Origin: Selenomonadaceae bacterium
GTDB taxonomy: Bacteria > Bacillota > Negativicutes > Selenomonadales > Selenomonadaceae
Reading direction: 5' to 3'
Assembly: GCA_029338835.1 (NCBI GenBank)
Contig: JAQYBD010000041.1
Coordinates: forward strand, 1-36,531
DNA length: 36,531 nucleotides
A program made the translations under genes and the position numbers. How positions within the stretch are numbered: the first letter of the stretch is position 1; every line of letters begins with the position of its first letter. Shown piece after piece: positions 33,673-36,531 of this stretch. Under the pieces are notes generated by a model that saw only the letters and a list, made by a program, of their open reading frames with translations, was not told the DNA's origin and made no database searches.

Positions 33673-34169
33673 GGCAAATCACCAATCTTGTCTTTGTTGA
33701 GTTTATCGACAAACTCTGCCACGAGTGCCTCGTTTTCGGATTTATCGATATTCTTGGCAATGATCTTACCGGCTGCCGCCATGGACAGCGTAATCATCTC
33801 AGCGCGCATCTGCTCGACAGCATGTTCGCGCTCGCGTGCGATCTCAGCCTGGGCAGCTTTGCGCATCTGCTCGATCTCACGCTTCATTTCCGCACGTTTT
33901 GCCTCACGTTCCTCGCTGGCACGCTTCTCTGCGTTCATGACGATGGTCTCAGCTTTTGCATTCGCCTCAGCAAGCTTTGCCTTGTATTCTGCAAGCAGCT
34001 TGTCCGCTTCCGCTACGTCAGCATCCGCCTTGTTCAGGCTTTCCTGGATCCTGTCCTGACGAGCCTTGAGCATGCGGACGACCGGTTTATAGGCAAACGC
34101 GCGAAGGATTCCCACTAAGATCAGGAAATTCAAGATCTGAGCGATCAATGTGGCATTGATATCTATCAA
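33666..34169 (-). CDS. atpF: ATP synthase Fo b subunit
   Basis: This 167-aa stator has one N-terminal membrane helix (LIAQILNFLILVGILRAFAY) and then a long charged coiled coil rich in Ala, Glu, Lys and Arg reaching F1. It starts at TTG 34169 with AGGGAGG 7-8 bases upstream. The only b-type gene here, so the stalk is probably a homodimer. Confidence 0.94.
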   Translation of the reverse strand: MIDINATLIAQILNFLILVGILRAFAYKPVVRMLKARQDRIQESLNKADADVAEADKLLAEYKAKLAEANAKAETIVMNAEKRASEEREAKRAEMKREIEQMRKAAQAEIAREREHAVEQMRAEMITLSMAAAGKIIAKNIDKSENEALVAEFVDKLNKDKIGDLPC

Positions 34170-34208
34170 TTGCTATGCCTCCCTTTCACGTTTTTCATCA
34201 AAGTACAA

Positions 34209-34460
34209 TTATTTGATGAGCGGGTTGGCATAGAGCATGATCAGGGCAACAACCGTCGCAATGATGGCCATGGACTCGATCAGACCTACGGAAATCAGCG
34301 TATTCGTGAAGAGCTTGCTCTGTGCTTCCGGCTGACGCGTGATACCCTCGATGAAGCGGCTCGTGACAAGACCATCACCGAGACCTGCGCCAATTGCGGC
34401 CAAGCCCATGCAAAGACCTGCACCGACCAGAGCTGCTGCTACCATGATTGCGTTTTCCAT
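34209..34460 (-). CDS. atpE: ATP synthase Fo c subunit (candidate two-carboxylate type)
   Basis: This 83-aa hairpin of two helices assembles into the rotor ring. The polar loop is RQPEAQ (42-47). The ion-binding Glu62 lies in GLIESMAI, directly followed by Ser63. Helix 1 has Asp29 in GAGLGDGL, at the position of the Na+ ligand Gln32 in Ilyobacter. Together Asp29, Glu62 and Ser63 resemble two-carboxylate rotors described in a Na+-driven synthase, but the Thr67/Tyr70 partners are replaced by Met64 and Ile67. Coupling ion is therefore uncertain. The start is ATG 34460 after GGAGGAT. Confidence 0.95.
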   Translation of the reverse strand: MENAIMVAAALVGAGLCMGLAAIGAGLGDGLVTSRFIEGITRQPEAQSKLFTNTLISVGLIESMAIIATVVALIMLYANPLIK

Positions 34461-34529
34461 GAAAAGATCCTCCTTAAAGTAAAAAGAAAGTAAAAGATTG
34501 AATGAGTGTTCCTTGAACCTGTTACGACA

Positions 34530-35207
34530 TTACGACTCTTCTTCATCTTCCTTGACGGCATTGGCGAGATACGCCATAGTCAGCATCGTGAAGATGAAGG
34601 CCTGGACTCCGCCGATAAAGATACTGAATGCCAGCCAGATGACTGACGGGATCGGCATCCAGATCGGCATCAGCTTGAGCAGGATGATGATCAGGATCTC
34701 ACCTGCCAAGATATTGCCGAATAGACGGAAAGACAACGTGATCGGCTTGGCGATTTCTTCGATGGCGTTGATGATGACAAAGACTGGCGTTGGTTTAAAG
34801 AAATGAGCGATATAATGCCCGCCTTTCATATGTACGCCCAGTACATGTACCATCACGACGACGAGGAGCGCCAGCCCCAAGGTGGTGTTCAAGTCGTTCG
34901 TCGGCGATGCCAACGTAGGAATGAGTCCCAGCCAGTTCGAGACCAGCAGGAACATGAAGAGCGACATGATGAATGGCGCAAGGAAATTTCCCCGCTTGCC
35001 CATCATCGAGTCAATCTGTGCATCCAGCCCCGTGACGATGATCTCGACCACATTCTGCCAGCCCGTTGGAACCATCTTGAGGTTTCTCGTTGCCAGCCAT
35101 GCAATCAGGATGACGATCGCCATCGTGAGCCAGGTCATGCACAGAGTTTCCCAGTTGAACGTCAAGCCGGCGCAATGCACTACTTCACGAACACCGATTT
35201 CATGCAT
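34530..35207 (-). CDS. atpB: ATP synthase Fo a subunit
   Basis: This 225-aa membrane subunit forms the two half channels. It has the essential Arg in ITLSFRLFGNILAGE, and FIMSLFMFLLVSNWLGLIP and GGVQAFIFTMLTMAYL in neighbouring helices. Start at ATG 35207 after GGGAGGGAGG. The C-terminus is acidic (EDEEES). Confidence 0.95.
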   Translation of the reverse strand: MHEIGVREVVHCAGLTFNWETLCMTWLTMAIVILIAWLATRNLKMVPTGWQNVVEIIVTGLDAQIDSMMGKRGNFLAPFIMSLFMFLLVSNWLGLIPTLASPTNDLNTTLGLALLVVVMVHVLGVHMKGGHYIAHFFKPTPVFVIINAIEEIAKPITLSFRLFGNILAGEILIIILLKLMPIWMPIPSVIWLAFSIFIGGVQAFIFTMLTMAYLANAVKEDEEES

Positions 35208-35239
35208 AACCTATACCTCCCTCCCAGGTAAACCCCGAG

Positions 35240-35611
35240 TTATTTTTTACCGAGATTCATGTGGATCATCAGGAACAGGGACAGTCCATAACAGATCAGG
35301 AAGCCGATTGCCACGACGTGGAATACGTCAGCAGAAATCGTTGCCGCCACGAGCAGGACCAGGAAGAGCAGCACCATCCGGAGCGCCATGCCCCAGAGCA
35401 TCTGCCGTTTCCCGCCCTTCTGCAGGAATGTCAGGCGCCAGAGACGCCAGGCCTGATTCCAGACAAACACCAGCGCTGTCAGATAACCCAGGAACAACGC
35501 CGCGATGAGCATCCCGTCTCCTCTTGCAAAGAGCCAGCTGCCGATCCCAAGCGTAACAATCCCCAGAGCCAGTGACAGTCGCTTCACGAATACCGATAAA
35601 AGTTGTTTCAT
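35240..35611 (-). CDS. atpI: ATP synthase subunit I
   Basis: This 123-aa membrane protein has four helices and assists c-ring assembly. It lies immediately upstream of atpB in the usual position. The start at 35611 (MKQLLSVFVKRLS) follows a perfect AGAGGAGG. The longer open frame with 15 extra residues covers that ribosome site and is rejected. Confidence 0.85.
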   Translation of the reverse strand: MKQLLSVFVKRLSLALGIVTLGIGSWLFARGDGMLIAALFLGYLTALVFVWNQAWRLWRLTFLQKGGKRQMLWGMALRMVLLFLVLLVAATISADVFHVVAIGFLICYGLSLFLMIHMNLGKK

Positions 35612-35664
35612 ATTCCTCCTCTGACAGCGAGCCTCGCCGTCTTCGATGAATATCACAGGAAATC

Positions 35665-35694
35665 ATGGAGATCATCAAACATCTCCATTTTTTT
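35665..35694 (+). terminator. Plus-strand intrinsic terminator inside the atp leader
   Basis: ATGGAGAT (35665-35672) pairs with ATCTCCAT (35681-35688) around an 8-base loop and is followed by a run of T on the plus strand only (about 7). This orientation is opposite to the atp genes, so it would stop antisense transcription coming from the atpI/atpB region. Confidence 0.6.
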
Positions 35695-35832
35695 ATTTCG
35701 ACATAAGTTACCATACTCCTGCCAAACTCCTGGCAAAGAAAATTCTTTGCTAGCTGCAGTTTATATCATAATTTATGCCAAAGATAAATATTATTTATTA
35801 TTGAATAAATCAGTAGTATTGTTTTCTATTGA

Positions 35833-35876
35833 TTTATCGCATGGACTATTATATGCGATAAAAGAAGATATAGCAA
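35833..35876 (-). promoter_or_regulatory. Internal atp promoter with 10-bp perfect palindrome
   Basis: On the minus strand TTGCTA (35871-35876), a 17-base spacer and a perfect TATAAT (35848-35853) form a strong promoter driving atpI to atpC. A perfect 10-bp inverted repeat, TTTATCGCAT (35833-35842) and ATGCGATAAA (35853-35862) with 10 bases between, overlaps the -10. This is a good position for a repressor, or for a hairpin at the transcript start. Confidence 0.7.
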
Positions 35877-35917
35877 GCCTTTTTTAGCAGAAACCGAAAA
35901 TAGTCGGATAGCAGGCC

Positions 35918-36184
35918 TCAAACGAGCCCATTCTGCTTGAGCTGACGGAACAGCGTGTAAAAAGCGCCGGGGAAACCAAGGAGGATACCGATCAATTTGC
36001 CAGCATACCCGCTGCCCAGCAAGAATCGGTCTGCGAGATCACCAAGGAAAAGGCAGATGCCGACAAACACCACGAGATAGATACCGACTCCGCTCAATAC
36101 CGCAAATGCCTTCACGGCCTGGCGCAGGCCCGCCTTGAGACCGTCATGCGGCTCTGTATGATGTTGCTGTTTGTTCTCAGGCAT
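35918..36184 (-). CDS. atpZ: AtpZ/AtpI family ATP synthase accessory protein
   Basis: This 88-aa protein has two helices (AVKAFAVLSGVGIYLVVFVG and GKLIGILLGFPGAFYTLF) separated by DLADRFLLGSGY, typical of AtpZ, a helper for Fo assembly and possibly Mg2+ uptake. The first 15 residues are polar and His-rich. Start at ATG 36184 with GGAGGTG. It heads the atp operon but is 306 bases from atpI. An IS right end sits 49 bases upstream. Confidence 0.85.
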   Translation of the reverse strand: MPENKQQHHTEPHDGLKAGLRQAVKAFAVLSGVGIYLVVFVGICLFLGDLADRFLLGSGYAGKLIGILLGFPGAFYTLFRQLKQNGLV

Positions 36185-36232
36185 TTACTCACCTCCGTAT
36201 CATCTATTTATCCATGTATCCATTACGATTCT

Positions 36233-36430
36233 GTCAACTACCCCCACCTAACGCCTTCGACGTTTGAGGTGGGAGCTTGTAAGTCGGAACTACATAGGTA
36301 CTAACGACATCGAAACAATGTCTTCCTAAATCCGCCTACATCATCGGGTGGTTGACAACACCCGCTTTGCTAAGGAGTTTACTCCGAAGCAGTTGTTATT
36401 CTTTCGTAACGAGGATGGTTATCTCCGGAA
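36233..36430 (-). ncRNA. Candidate omega-RNA (TnpB guide RNA scaffold)
   Basis: In IS605-type elements the 3' end of tnpB and the right end give a guide RNA that TnpB uses for cleavage. Here the region after the stop has a hairpin, CGGGTG/CACCCG around GTTGACAA (near 36343-36362), and the terminal hairpin. The guide would be the flanking DNA upstream of atpZ, starting at about 36232 on the minus strand. The borders are estimated. Confidence 0.45.
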
Positions 36431-36531
36431 ATCCACATCGTTCCGAGGAGTTGGATATTCATAGCTCCGATACGGTCATCGTTAGATCTGTAACCACACT
36501 GGCAACGATATAAGTGTTTGTGATGGTCACG
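36379..36531 (-). CDS. tnpB: TnpB (RNA-guided nuclease, IS605 OrfB family), C-terminal fragment
   Basis: The frame is open from the window edge and stops at 36379. The 50 residues include YRCQCGYRSNDDRIGAMN, which matches the second half of the TnpB zinc finger (CxC-G form) and the RuvC-III DD-R-IGAMN with its catalytic Asp, followed by IQLLGTMWISG and a short polar end. TnpB makes RNA-guided double-strand breaks that help the element persist. The rest of the gene, including the DED catalytic residues upstream and any TnpA, lies outside the window. Confidence 0.85.
   Translation of the reverse strand, partial: RDHHKHLYRCQCGYRSNDDRIGAMNIQLLGTMWISGDNHPRYERITTASE

Larger units (their letters stand above)
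35612..35917 (-). other. atpZ-atpI intergenic region with internal promoter and long leader
   Basis: This 306-base AT-rich gap splits atpZ from the rest of the operon. On the minus strand it holds a promoter (35848-35876) with an overlapping palindrome, then an approximately 230-base leader with the hairpins ATAAATCA/TGATTTAT and GCAAAGAA/TTCTTTGC. An ACTCCTGsCAA direct repeat and a plus-strand terminator-like hairpin (35665-35694) are also present. Small open frames here show no family features. Confidence 0.6.
36233..36531 (-). mobile_element. Right end of an IS200/IS605-type element (tnpB end, omega-RNA region)
   Basis: From the window edge to about 36233, the minus strand carries the tnpB 3' end, a structured noncoding stretch and a terminal hairpin CCCACCT-AACG / CGTT-TG-AGGTGGG (36243-36273). 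The terminal hairpin then leads to GTTGAC. Subterminal hairpins and the absence of inverted terminal repeats are typical of this family. The exact boundary near 36233 is estimated. The element is oriented with tnpB reading toward atpZ. Confidence 0.75.

Noticed and set aside
35603..35887. 94-codon plus-strand frame in the atp leader
   Set aside because: The region carries a promoter and hairpins; the translated sequence has no domain, and a plus-strand terminator lies inside it.

Overview
The window looks like chromosomal DNA from an anaerobic, low-to-mid GC Firmicute. A Negativicutes / Selenomonadales species (Selenomonas- or Mitsuokella-like) is the best guess. The clues are Firmicute-type genes (RNase M5, a YesMN two-component system, a TSCPD protein, an AtpZ/AtpI-headed ATP synthase operon), strong Shine-Dalgarno sites with frequent TTG starts, and a respiratory complex I without its NADH module. 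The genus is an inference from gene content, not from a database match.

Layout. (1) 1-1761: the end of a PTS EIIA-like gene leaving on the minus strand, a regulatory region with two palindromes, then rpiB-like and nfo genes on the plus strand. (2) 1784-8171, minus strand: a transport and sensing cluster. A lipoprotein binding protein is followed by an intrinsic terminator, then an ABC ATPase, a double-domain permease, a YesM-type histidine kinase and a YesN-type response regulator. (3) 8351-9784, plus: arsenic resistance (arsR, acr3). (4) 10035-19848, plus: nuoABCDHIJKLMN, an 11-subunit complex I without nuoEFG, closed by a strong bidirectional terminator shared with a convergent hsp20. (5) 20003-28758, minus: hsp20, a PHP phosphatase, a TSCPD protein, an NhaC antiporter, rsmA, rnmV, tmk, an Orn/Lys/Arg decarboxylase-type enzyme, a small membrane protein, a YgbA_NO family protein and a TauE/SafE permease. 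A cluster of four DnaA boxes lies just upstream of the decarboxylase-tmk operon. (6) 28844-36184, minus: the complete F1Fo ATP synthase operon, atpZ-I-B-E-F-H-A-G-D-C. (7) 36233-36531: the right end of an IS200/IS605-type element with the C-terminus of TnpB, pointing into atpZ.

How it fits together. Complex I would pump ions using electrons from a donor other than NADH (possibly ferredoxin or flavodoxin, inferred), and the ATP synthase would use the gradient. The c subunit has a two-carboxylate pattern, so Na+ coupling is possible, and the NhaC antiporter links Na+ and H+ gradients. The binding protein / ABC / YesMN cluster is a self-contained uptake and sensing unit that is more likely to handle a small organic anion or sugar phosphate than iron.

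The observations most worth checking are the TnpB / omega-RNA end abutting the ATP synthase operon, the DnaA-box cluster, the palindrome over the internal atp promoter, the CtsR-like repeats on the hsp20 promoter, the NADH-module-free complex I, and the RpiB homologue whose catalytic Cys position is Asp.
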